Of a stretch of 33,014 bases of DNA, positions 7,992 to 14,837 are shown in pieces (the stretch's first letter is position 1; each line of letters starts with the position of its first letter). The stretch lies in contig JAVKGX010000016.1 in the NCBI GenBank assembly GCA_031432545.1, positions 1 through 33,014 of the forward strand, written 5' to 3'. The translations under genes were made by a program, and so were the position numbers. The notes beneath the pieces were generated by a model, which was not told where the DNA came from, did no database searches, and saw only the letters and a program-made list of their open reading frames with translations. The stretch is from Armatimonadota bacterium. Its GTDB lineage: Bacteria; Sysuimicrobiota; Sysuimicrobiia; Sysuimicrobiales; Sysuimicrobiaceae.

Positions 7992-8966
7992 CTACGGCCG
8001 GTACAGCCAGCCGGCGTCCGGCATCCGATCGACCAATCCCGCCTCGACGGCCAGGCGAAACATCTGCTCGATGACCGCTCGCTCCCGACCCCAAGCCGGG
8101 TAGACCTCGAACTGGAGCCGGCGGAACAACACCGCTTCCTTGAAAGCACCGCGCGGCAAACCCGTCGTCCGCGCAACGATCCCGTCGGCCTGGTCGAGGT
8201 GGGTGCGCACGTAGCCGGCAAAGTCTGTGAACATTTTCAGCGCCGCTGGCACACCGGCCGGGTTCCGGCGGATCGCATCCTCACGCAGCCACAAGATCAG
8301 TTCCCATCCGTCGGTGCCCGTCATCTCGCGCCAGGCCCTCCGACCATTGAAGACGATCCGGTAGGCGGGACTGTCGCGCATGGCCAAAGTGGCAACGGGT
8401 TCGATTAGCATGGCCGCATCGACCCGCCCCGCCGCGAGTTGCGCTCGGGCGAGGGGGAAGGGTGCCTGTACGACCGTGACGTCACGGCGCAGATCCAAAC
8501 CCTTCCAGCGTGCGTAGATCGAGGTCAGCTGAAACTGTTGCGATCCTATGTCCGCGGCCAGAGTCTTGCCGCGCAGGTCGGTGAGGGATCGCACGTCGGG
8601 ATGCCGGGCGATGATGACGAGGTCACTGGGGCGGACCAGCGTGCCCACGGCTTTGATCGGCACGCCTTCCAGGCGCATCCGCTGGAGCACGTTGGGGCCG
8701 CCCGCCAGGGTGTCCACCTCTCCGGTCGCGATGCCGGCGTAGTAGGCGGAGATGGTCGCGTAGTTTGCCGTGTCGAGTTCGATCCCGTTGGCGCGATCGA
8801 GGCCCGCCTCGCGGATCACCTGGGCCACGAACGTACTGATGGCGGGGAAGGACAACACCCCCATGCGCAGGCGCGTAGGGTGGGGTGGGGCCGAGGGGGC
8901 CGAGGGGGCGACCGCCAAGACCAGCAACAGCGTGCAGGCCCATACCCGTTTGGCAAGCGTGCTCAT
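7992..8966 (-). CDS. NitT/TauT-type ABC substrate-binding protein (SsuA/NMT1-like), copy 2
   Basis: A 324-residue secreted protein with a signal peptide (MSTLAKRVWACTLLLVLA, cleavage near APSAPSAPP) and no lipobox. The mature part fits the SsuA/NMT1 fold: GVLSFPAISTFVAQVI, ATGEVDTLAGG, LTDLRGKTLAADIGS and ARAQLAAGRVDAAML. It is clearly a paralogue of the binding protein at 10579-11553: the lengths are equal, the C-termini are similar (RIVFNGRRAWREMTG against RIIFNGRAGWRELTG), and both end in YRP. It overlaps the ATPase gene by ATGA. Two binding proteins around one permease/ATPase pair suggest two related ligands or different affinities. Confidence 0.9.
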   Translation of the reverse strand: MSTLAKRVWACTLLLVLAVAPSAPSAPPHPTRLRMGVLSFPAISTFVAQVIREAGLDRANGIELDTANYATISAYYAGIATGEVDTLAGGPNVLQRMRLEGVPIKAVGTLVRPSDLVIIARHPDVRSLTDLRGKTLAADIGSQQFQLTSIYARWKGLDLRRDVTVVQAPFPLARAQLAAGRVDAAMLIEPVATLAMRDSPAYRIVFNGRRAWREMTGTDGWELILWLREDAIRRNPAGVPAALKMFTDFAGYVRTHLDQADGIVARTTGLPRGAFKEAVLFRRLQFEVYPAWGRERAVIEQMFRLAVEAGLVDRMPDAGWLYRP

Positions 8967-9751
8967 CCGGACACCTCGTGCAGCTCCATGTCGACGGCCG
9001 GTCGGCCTGTGTTCAGCATCGATTGAATGACCTGCCGGGTTCGGACTCGGTCGCCTCCCAGGAACGCATCGGGGCGGATGTCGGCGAGCAGACGGCCGGG
9101 TTGCCCGAACACCAGCACCCGTTCTCCCACCGAGAGGGCTTCCTCGATCTGATGGGTCACCAGGAATACTGTCTTGGCGTCGGCGCGGGCGAGCGACAGA
9201 AAGTCCTGGCGGATTTGCGCGGCGGTGACTTCGTCGAGGTGCCCGAATGCCTCGTCGGCGACGAGGATCTCAGGATTCACCGCGAACGCGCGCGCCAGGG
9301 CAACCCGCTGCCGCATGCCGCCCGACAGCTCGTTGGGAAACGCGTGGAGAAACCCCCCCAGGCCGAGTTTCACCAACCAGTGCTGGGCCAGGTGACGGCG
9401 CCGCTGCGGCTCGGTGCCAAGGATCTCCAACGGCAGCTCGACGTTGGCCAGTACGGTGCGCCACGGCAGGAGCCGGTCCTGCTGGAAGACCGCAGCGATG
9501 CGGCCACGGAAGAAGGCGAAGTCGCGGTACGGTTCGCGGCCGTCGACTTCCACTTTCCCAGCGGTCGGCGCCTCGAGGCCGATGAGGATGTTGAGAAAGG
9601 TGGACTTCCCGCACCCGGTTTGGCCCACGATCGCAACGACTTCACCTCGGCGGACCGCGAAATCCAGACCCTGGAGGGCCACGACGCTCCGCCCGGTACC
9701 CTTCTGACGGTAGACCTTGCTCAGGCCTTGGACCCGAACGTCCATCGTCAT
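8963..9751 (-). CDS. NitT/TauT-type ABC importer ATPase (SsuB/TauB-like)
   Basis: A 262-residue ATPase with Walker A GQTGCGKST near residue 43, Q-loop VFQQDRLLPWRTV, signature LSGGMRQRVALARAF and Walker B ILVADEAFGHLDEVT. The QDRLLPW segment is typical of the taurine, nitrate and sulfonate importer family. The first ATG shares one base with the stop of the permease gene (TGATG); a second ATG two codons on is possible. Downstream it overlaps a binding-protein gene by ATGA, so permease, ATPase and binding protein 2 are translated in step. Confidence 0.93.
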   Translation of the reverse strand: MTMDVRVQGLSKVYRQKGTGRSVVALQGLDFAVRRGEVVAIVGQTGCGKSTFLNILIGLEAPTAGKVEVDGREPYRDFAFFRGRIAAVFQQDRLLPWRTVLANVELPLEILGTEPQRRRHLAQHWLVKLGLGGFLHAFPNELSGGMRQRVALARAFAVNPEILVADEAFGHLDEVTAAQIRQDFLSLARADAKTVFLVTHQIEEALSVGERVLVFGQPGRLLADIRPDAFLGGDRVRTRQVIQSMLNTGRPAVDMELHEVSG

Positions 9752-10545
9752 CAGTCCCGCCAGACCAGGACTCGCCGCTCCACTCCGCCGACGACCACCT
9801 GCGTGGCCATCAACATCACGACCAAGACGACCGTCCAGGCGAAGACGTCGGCCACCGAAAAGAGCTCCTGCGCGATGACCAAGCCGTAGCCGATGCCGCT
9901 GGTGGCCCCGACCAGTTCCGCCATCGTAACCACGCGGATCGCCAGACTGAGGTTGATCTTCCAGGACGTCAGGATGGCCGGCAGGGTCGCCGGCAGGATG
10001 AGTTTGGAGAAGTACTGGACCGGCGTTGGGCGAAAGGAGCGAAGCATGTCACGCAGTTCGCGGGGAACGCCTTGCATGGCATCCAGGACATCGATCAGAA
10101 AGATCGGCGCGCAGACGACCACCAACACGAAAGCGATCCTCAACTCGACGCCGCGGAACCACAAGACGGAGAACAGGATCCAGCAGACCACCGGGACCGC
10201 CATCACCAGCCGGACGAGGGGCATCAGGTACCGGTCGAGGACGCGCCACTGGAACATGGCCACGGCGAGCGCGATGCCGCCGACGAACGAGACGACGAGG
10301 GCCAGCAAGACACGTCCCGCGGTGACGACGACGAATTCGTACCGAAGCCCTTGGAGGGCAGCCCAGATGCGTTCCCACGACGGGACGACGTAAGGTGGGA
10401 GCACCGCAGACGCCACCTGCCATGCGACGGCGAAGGCAGCGAGCGCAACCAGCGTCTCGTGCGGAACCCGCGCCAGGCGGGCACCCGGGGGCTGCACGGC
10501 TTCCGGGATCTCGACGGCGACGGTTGCGGGCGTCTGACGACTCAT
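9751..10545 (-). CDS. NitT/TauT-type ABC importer permease (SsuC/TauC-like)
   Basis: A 264-residue membrane protein with about six hydrophobic segments. The coupling region ELRDMLRSFRPTPVQYFSKLILPATLPAILTSW matches BPD_transp_1 permeases of the nitrate/taurine/sulfonate type, here with the usual EAA-like glycine replaced. I prefer the ATG at 10545, with GAAGGGG spaced well before it, over a GTG three codons upstream at 10554. It follows the first binding protein by 33 bases and overlaps the ATPase by one base. Confidence 0.9.
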   Translation of the reverse strand: MSRQTPATVAVEIPEAVQPPGARLARVPHETLVALAAFAVAWQVASAVLPPYVVPSWERIWAALQGLRYEFVVVTAGRVLLALVVSFVGGIALAVAMFQWRVLDRYLMPLVRLVMAVPVVCWILFSVLWFRGVELRIAFVLVVVCAPIFLIDVLDAMQGVPRELRDMLRSFRPTPVQYFSKLILPATLPAILTSWKINLSLAIRVVTMAELVGATSGIGYGLVIAQELFSVADVFAWTVVLVVMLMATQVVVGGVERRVLVWRD

Positions 10546-10578
10546 CGGTTTCACCCCTTCCCCGACCGGCTCGCCTTC

Positions 10579-11553
10579 CTAGGGCCGGTACACGATGGCC
10601 CTGTCGGGGAGGCGCGGCAGCAGACCGACGTCCACTCCGGCTCGAAACATCTCCCACAGGGCCTCGGTGACCGCCGGTTGCCATGCGGGCCGCACATCGT
10701 AGACGATCCGACGGAACAGCACTGCCTCCTTGAGAACTCCCGCCGGCAAGTTCAGAGACGAAGCGACCACGCGGTCGCTGGCATCTAGATTCGTGCGTAG
10801 GTACGCCTGACCGTCCTGGAACGTCTTGATCAGACGATCGACCGCAGCGGGGTTGCGCCGGATGGCGTCGTCCCGCATGTGTACCACGAGCTGCCATCCG
10901 TCCTTCCCCGTCAACTCGCGCCAGCCGGCTCGGCCGTTGAAGATGATGCGATAGTCTTTGCTGTCGCGGATGGTCAACGTCGCCGTCGGCTCCCAGGTCA
11001 TCGCCGCATCGACACGTCCCGCGGCGAGTTGCGCGCGTGCGAGGGGCGGACCGGCCTGGATCACGTTGACATCGGTGCGCAGGTCCAGGCCTTTGCTCTT
11101 GGCGTAGATGGACAGGATCGCGAACTCCGATGATCCCATGTCGGCAGCCAGGCTCCGGCCGCGCAGGTCCGTGATCGTGCGCACCTGGGGGTTGCGCGAG
11201 ATCACCACCATCGCGGACAGGCCCACGTAGGAGGCCAGGATCCGCACCGGTGCTCCTTCGAGTCGCAGCCTCTGGTACACATGCGGCCCACCCACCCCTG
11301 CATCCACTTCGCCGGTGGCCTGCGCCGCGTAGAACCCGGAGACCGCGCTGAAGGAGATCGGCTCCAAGTCCAGGCCGTTGCTGCGATCGAGCTCTGCGGC
11401 TTTGACGATGTCCACCATCACCGAGACCAGGGAAGGGAAGGCCAGCCGGGCGATGCGAACCCGGATGCGGTCGGGCGGCGCTGCCTGCCCATGGTGGGCA
11501 CCAACCGCCAGGAACAGCGCGAGGACCACGATCGTAAGCCGTACGTGCCTCAT
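10579..11553 (-). CDS. NitT/TauT-type ABC substrate-binding protein (SsuA/NMT1-like), copy 1
   Basis: A 324-residue secreted protein. The signal peptide is MRHVRLTIVVLALFLAVG with cleavage near HHGQAA, and there is no lipobox. The mature domain shows IARLAFPSLVSVMVDI, ATGEVDAGVGG, ITDLRGRSLAADMGS and ARAQLAAGRVDAAMTWEP, as in the SsuA/NMT1 family. The start at 11553 is fixed by GGGAGGTGG just upstream and by the signal peptide; the longer open frame before it has no support. It is a paralogue of 7992-8966. A 77-base gap with a hairpin separates it from the upstream M20 gene. Confidence 0.9.
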   Translation of the reverse strand: MRHVRLTIVVLALFLAVGAHHGQAAPPDRIRVRIARLAFPSLVSVMVDIVKAAELDRSNGLDLEPISFSAVSGFYAAQATGEVDAGVGGPHVYQRLRLEGAPVRILASYVGLSAMVVISRNPQVRTITDLRGRSLAADMGSSEFAILSIYAKSKGLDLRTDVNVIQAGPPLARAQLAAGRVDAAMTWEPTATLTIRDSKDYRIIFNGRAGWRELTGKDGWQLVVHMRDDAIRRNPAAVDRLIKTFQDGQAYLRTNLDASDRVVASSLNLPAGVLKEAVLFRRIVYDVRPAWQPAVTEALWEMFRAGVDVGLLPRLPDRAIVYRP

Positions 11554-11573
11554 TTCCCACCTCCCTTGCCAGG

Positions 11574-11603
11574 CCGGGCATCGGCGACCTGAAGCCGACC
11601 CGG
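11574..11603 (-). other. Intercistronic GC-rich hairpin between the M20 and binding-protein genes
   Basis: In the 77-base gap a stem of five plus four base pairs can form (CCGGG with CCCGG and CGGC with GCCG), with a small internal loop and an eight-base loop. It lies about 20 bases ahead of the binding-protein start, with no T-tract following. It may protect or split the transcript to favour the binding protein, or partly end it. The structure is seen; the role is a guess. Confidence 0.35.
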
Positions 11604-11630
11604 CTGGTATCCGCTCGCCCGACCGAGGCC

Positions 11631-12932
11631 TCATGTCGGAGCTGCCGAGCACACGGCCGGGGGCCGCGGCTGGTTGCAGACGTCGAGAGCGATGAGTGCG
11701 TACGCCCTTGCCGCGTCCACCATGTCGTCGATGCGCATCGCGAACTGACCTCCGCCGACGCTCGGCCCCGGCCCGTAGATGACCGCGGGGATGCCCAGCG
11801 CATTGAAGACGTTGATGTCCCGCCACATGCTCGTGTACGGAGGGATCGCCGCCGGGGGCGCACCGCCTCGCACCGCGGCGTGCGCGCGCTGGATCGACTG
11901 CACCAGCGGCTCGACCCCGCGCCCCTCACAGCCTGGCCGATAGACGTACAGCTCGACTTCGCCGTGCACGCCTGCGCCGCTCAGCACGGTCCGCAACTCG
12001 TCCCGTACGTCCAGCGGATTCTGCGCCGGGGTGATGCGTACGTCGACGTAGAGTGCGCATACCCCTGCGGTCTTCGTGATCTTCCACGGCACCCCGCCCC
12101 GGATGGCACCGATGTTGACCTTCGGGACGACCACACCGCCCGGGCCCTCATACCGGTGGACCTGCTCGTAGCGGACCGCCCATGCCTCTATGTGTTCGAT
12201 CAGCTTCGCGGCGCGGACGATTGCGCTGGGGCTGCTTTCCGGAGGTGTCGGGCGGGGGATGTAGGGCGTGTACAGGGGGAAGTCGTTTCCGAAGACGGTC
12301 ACCTTGAAGAAGGCCTTGCCGGCCTCGACCCAGCCCACGCCGAAGTCCGTTCCCTCGGCGACCAGGGCGTAGTCCGCGACCGTGCCGTGTTCGACGAGGT
12401 AGCGTGCCCCGGTCTCCTTGGCGACGTATCGTGGCGCTTCGAACTCGTCGACGGGTTCCTGCCCGATCTCGCCCGCGACCATCGTGAGGAGCAGGTCTCC
12501 CCGCAGGGGGATGCCGCTTTCGTGCAGAGCCTTGGCGGCGACGAGCCAACAGGCCATGGGGCCCTTGTTGTTCACGATGCCGTTGCCGATGAGGTGGTCA
12601 CCCTCGCGGCGTCCGGTGTGGAAGACGGGGTCTGCGGCGCGGCGGGTCGTCCAGATCTCCTCCTTGGCGATGGTGGTGTCCATGTGACTGTTGAAGATGA
12701 GGCTGCGGCCGTCCCCGGTTCCCGGGATCCGCGCGACGACGTTGAACCGATCCGGCAGGAGCCCCACGCGCCGAGGGGACAGCCCCCATCGGGTGAGGGT
12801 ATCGGTGAGGTACTCGCCGACGGCCCCCTCCTGGCCGGTGGGGCTGTCGATGTTCGCCAAGTCGAGCGCCAGCGCCACCAGGTCTTCGCGGTCGATGCGG
12901 TCGAGGACCCGCGCCGCCTGTTCTTCCTCCAT
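11631..12932 (-). CDS. M20-family peptidase/deacylase homologue with altered active site
   Basis: A 433-residue protein with the ArgE/DapE/M20 layout. The SHMDTT motif (His83, Asp85) is intact, as are the probable ligands Glu155 (GEIGQEP) and Glu193 (LVAEGTD). The metal-bridging aspartate position is Asn121 (GNGIVNNKGPMA). The general-base glutamate position is Gly154, and the C-terminal histidine position is Met399 (QFAMRIDD). I recall similar NNKGP/GEIGQ proteins, so this may be a conserved divergent subfamily rather than decay. Ordinary M20 members hydrolyse N-acyl or N-carbamoyl amino acids, a natural last step after hydantoin opening, but the chemistry here is uncertain. It starts three bases after the cupin gene. 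Confidence 0.85.
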   Translation of the reverse strand: MEEEQAARVLDRIDREDLVALALDLANIDSPTGQEGAVGEYLTDTLTRWGLSPRRVGLLPDRFNVVARIPGTGDGRSLIFNSHMDTTIAKEEIWTTRRAADPVFHTGRREGDHLIGNGIVNNKGPMACWLVAAKALHESGIPLRGDLLLTMVAGEIGQEPVDEFEAPRYVAKETGARYLVEHGTVADYALVAEGTDFGVGWVEAGKAFFKVTVFGNDFPLYTPYIPRPTPPESSPSAIVRAAKLIEHIEAWAVRYEQVHRYEGPGGVVVPKVNIGAIRGGVPWKITKTAGVCALYVDVRITPAQNPLDVRDELRTVLSGAGVHGEVELYVYRPGCEGRGVEPLVQSIQRAHAAVRGGAPPAAIPPYTSMWRDINVFNALGIPAVIYGPGPSVGGGQFAMRIDDMVDAARAYALIALDVCNQPRPPAVCSAAPT

Positions 12933-12935
12933 GCC

Positions 12936-13358
12936 TCACCTCGCAACCGGTGGTGGGATTCCTCCCGGCGGCTCGCCCACGACGCCCGAAGCCTCGTACA
13001 ACGACGGATCCGGAGGGCACGGGCCACCCACGCACACCAACCCGCGTTGTCCTGCTCGGATGCGGTAAGGTGTGCCCTCCGTGACGTGGAACATCGCACC
13101 CTCGGCGATGGGCTGTTCCTGCCCGGTCTGCTCGTCGAGGACGAACCCGCAGCCCCGGATCGCACAGTAGACGGCCTCTGACTCTGCATGCAGGAGCCGT
13201 ACGGTCCGTGTTCCCGGCAGCAAGGAGATGAGGTGGAGGCTCCTGTGGCGTGCGCCGACGCCGGGCCACACGAGTGCGACGAACCTGCCGTCCCCCTCCA
13301 GCAGGGGGAGTCGGGGCGCACCATCTTCGTTCAGCACCTGGATTCCGTGGCGGCTCAT
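12936..13358 (-). CDS. Small cupin-fold protein lacking most metal ligands
   Basis: A 140-residue cupin-like protein. Motif 1 (LLHAESEAVYCAIRG) keeps only one histidine, and motif 2 (EGTPYRIRAG) has tyrosine where the last histidine is expected, so a normal metal site is unlikely. The C-terminal part holds VCVGGPCPPD, the same short motif as in the cupin at 1115-1495, pointing to common descent. The gene overlaps the XRE-cupin regulator stop (ATGA) and is followed three bases later by the M20 gene. A sensor or partner role beside the regulator is possible, but no function is assigned. Confidence 0.8.
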   Translation of the reverse strand: MSRHGIQVLNEDGAPRLPLLEGDGRFVALVWPGVGARHRSLHLISLLPGTRTVRLLHAESEAVYCAIRGCGFVLDEQTGQEQPIAEGAMFHVTEGTPYRIRAGQRGLVCVGGPCPPDPSLYEASGVVGEPPGGIPPPVAR

Positions 13359-14008
13359 CGGTTGCGCTCGCGCGTGTAGCGCTTGCGGCCGGCAGGGCCG
13401 CCCGAGATCCGAGCGAGGGTGTCCTCGCGGGTACCGTGCAGGTTCACCCAGATCGTGCGGGCCGCTCCCCGGCCCACGTTGGTGAACCGGTGCGGAACGG
13501 TGGAGGAGAAGGCGATGGCGTCTCCCTCGCGCAGCACGAAGGATTGATCTCCCAGTTGGACCCGCAGCCTCCCCTGCAGCACCACCCCGAGTTCGCGGCC
13601 GCGGTGCTTGATCGGGCTGTCGGCGCTGGATTCCCCCGGCTCGTAGCTGTTCTCAGCCAGTTCCACGTCCACCACCGGGTCGCGAACCGCCAGGCGCCGG
13701 CGGACGCCGGGCCGCGTCTCGAAGACCGGTTGTGCCTCCCGGCGCACGACCGGATCGTACCGCCAGACGCCGCCGTGACCGAACAGTTCCGAAACCGGGA
13801 TTTCCAAAGCGTCGGCGATTGCGATCAGGGTGCCGATTGACGGGTTGGCGATTCCGCGCTCGACCAGGCTGATCATGGAGGCGCTGACCCCCGTCCTGCG
13901 CGCCACCTGCCCGAGCGTCAGACGCCGGGCAGTCCGCCACTCGCGGATCGCGCTGCCCAGGTTCCGCAGCGCCTCGGCCAGGTCGGGCGCTCTCGACGCG
14001 ACGGCCAT
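13355..14008 (-). CDS. XRE-family regulator with C-terminal cupin domain
   Basis: A 217-residue protein. Residues about 15-72 are an XRE helix-turn-helix (LTLGQVARRTGVSASMISLVERGIANPS...). Residues about 135-200 are a cupin sensor domain (GVVLQGRLRVQLGDQSFVLREGDAIAFSS, VPHRFTNVG). The pattern resembles PuuR/SutR-type regulators that sense small amines or sulfur compounds. The start at 14008 has AAAGGAG upstream. A perfect 14-bp palindrome (14021-14034) sits directly ahead of this ribosome site, so autorepression is likely. It is the first gene of the whole leftward run and diverges from a second XRE-cupin gene. Confidence 0.92.
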   Translation of the reverse strand: MAVASRAPDLAEALRNLGSAIREWRTARRLTLGQVARRTGVSASMISLVERGIANPSIGTLIAIADALEIPVSELFGHGGVWRYDPVVRREAQPVFETRPGVRRRLAVRDPVVDVELAENSYEPGESSADSPIKHRGRELGVVLQGRLRVQLGDQSFVLREGDAIAFSSTVPHRFTNVGRGAARTIWVNLHGTREDTLARISGGPAGRKRYTRERNR

Positions 14009-14020
14009 GGGCGGACTCCT

Positions 14021-14034
14021 TTCAATATATTGAA
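14021..14034. promoter_or_regulatory. Perfect palindromic operator candidate TTCAATATATTGAA
   Basis: The 14 bases TTCAATATATTGAA are their own reverse complement and lie right before the ribosome site of the leftward XRE-cupin gene. XRE-cupin regulators bind short A+T-rich palindromes, so this is the natural site for autorepression. Its A+T content stands out strongly from the surroundings. Confidence 0.65.
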
Positions 14035-14040
14035 CTTGTG

Positions 14041-14054
14041 TTGAATATAAAGTA
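14041..14054. promoter_or_regulatory. Degenerate second copy of the palindromic operator
   Basis: TTGAATATAAAGTA matches the palindrome at 14021-14034 in 10 of 14 positions. It begins exactly 20 bases away, close to two turns of DNA, so two regulator dimers could bind the same face. Read on the minus strand it also contains TATATT, a possible -10 element for the leftward transcript. Confidence 0.45.
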
Positions 14055-14282
14055 CGACGCGGGGCCGGGGACTCCTGCTGGGCCGCGCAAATCGGCCAAA
14101 TGCCCGAGGGAGGATGCCGTGGGGGAAGCCGTCGGACCGCGCAGGACCCCGAGGGCTCGACGGCCTATCCGAGGTTCACGCCAGGAAGAGGGGGGTATTT
14201 TCCCGTGCGTTTTCAGTCCAGCAGGAATTTGTGAAGCTATGTTGAAAGAGCAGGCTAAGCACGAACGGACGGAGGGGCAGCG

Positions 14283-14825
14283 GTGGACGGACTGGCGAAC
14301 AGAATTCGAGAGTTGCGCCAGGAAAAGGGCATGACCCTTAAGGAAGTCAGCGAGCGGACGGGATTCTCCGTTAGTTTCTTGTCGCAGGTGGAAAGAGGGC
14401 TGTCTTCCCTTTCGATCACCTCGCTACAGGCTCTCGCGGAAACCCTGGGCGTGCCGATCGTCGAGTTCTTCCCCGCTCCGCCCGTGCGGAACTATGCGCG
14501 ACGCCGGCACGAACACCAGCCCTTCCAGCTGGATGGTTCCCAGATCCAATACGTGAGCCTCAGCGGCAACTTTCCCTCGCGGAATCTGGAACCGCTCTTG
14601 GTCACGCTGCCGCCACGCCTGCAGCGCCAGGAGCCCTTCGGGCACCCGGGGGAGGAGTTCGCATACGTGCTGTCGGGTCGGATGACGATCGTCGTCGATG
14701 GCGAGGCATACGACCTGGGTCCTGGGGACAGCATCCACTTCAGCTCGCGATCGCTCCACACGTTCGAGAACCCTACCGACGAACCTACGGTCGCCGTTTG
14801 GGTCCTGACGCCAAAGATTTTCTGA
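14283..14825 (+). CDS. XRE-family regulator with C-terminal cupin domain
   Basis: A 180-residue protein starting at GTG, with GGAGGGG about seven bases before it. Residues about 6-62 are an XRE helix-turn-helix (MTLKEVSERTGFSVSFLSQVERG). Residues about 105-175 are a Cupin_2 domain (GHPGEEFAYVLSGRMTIVVDG, GPGDSIHFSSRSLHTFENP). It is only distantly like its divergent neighbour, so the two probably recognise different sites or ligands. The hydantoinase A gene follows 12 bases later, which suggests control of the rightward operon in response to a pathway compound. Confidence 0.92.
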   Translation: MDGLANRIRELRQEKGMTLKEVSERTGFSVSFLSQVERGLSSLSITSLQALAETLGVPIVEFFPAPPVRNYARRRHEHQPFQLDGSQIQYVSLSGNFPSRNLEPLLVTLPPRLQRQEPFGHPGEEFAYVLSGRMTIVVDGEAYDLGPGDSIHFSSRSLHTFENPTDEPTVAVWVLTPKIF

Positions 14826-14837
14826 GGAGGGTCGGCA

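Larger units (their letters stand above)
14009..14282. promoter_or_regulatory. Divergent regulatory region between the two XRE-cupin genes
   Basis: A 274-base gap and the only sizeable non-coding stretch of the island. Its left edge is A+T-rich and holds the palindrome pair described separately. The middle is G+C-rich and featureless. The right part before the rightward gene has several A+T-rich words, such as TATGTT at 14238-14243, but no clear -35 partner. Both long transcripts must start here unless internal promoters exist. No open frame within it has convincing coding support. Confidence 0.7.

Noticed and set aside
10049-11929. Minus-strand open frame of 626 codons across permease and binding-protein genes
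   Set aside because: It runs in a different frame from the permease, binding protein and M20 genes, is arginine/glycine-rich and lacks domain features.
14038-14334. Possible small gene in the divergent promoter region
   Set aside because: It crosses the operator copy and overlaps the XRE-cupin start in another frame, with no ribosome site or recognisable domain.
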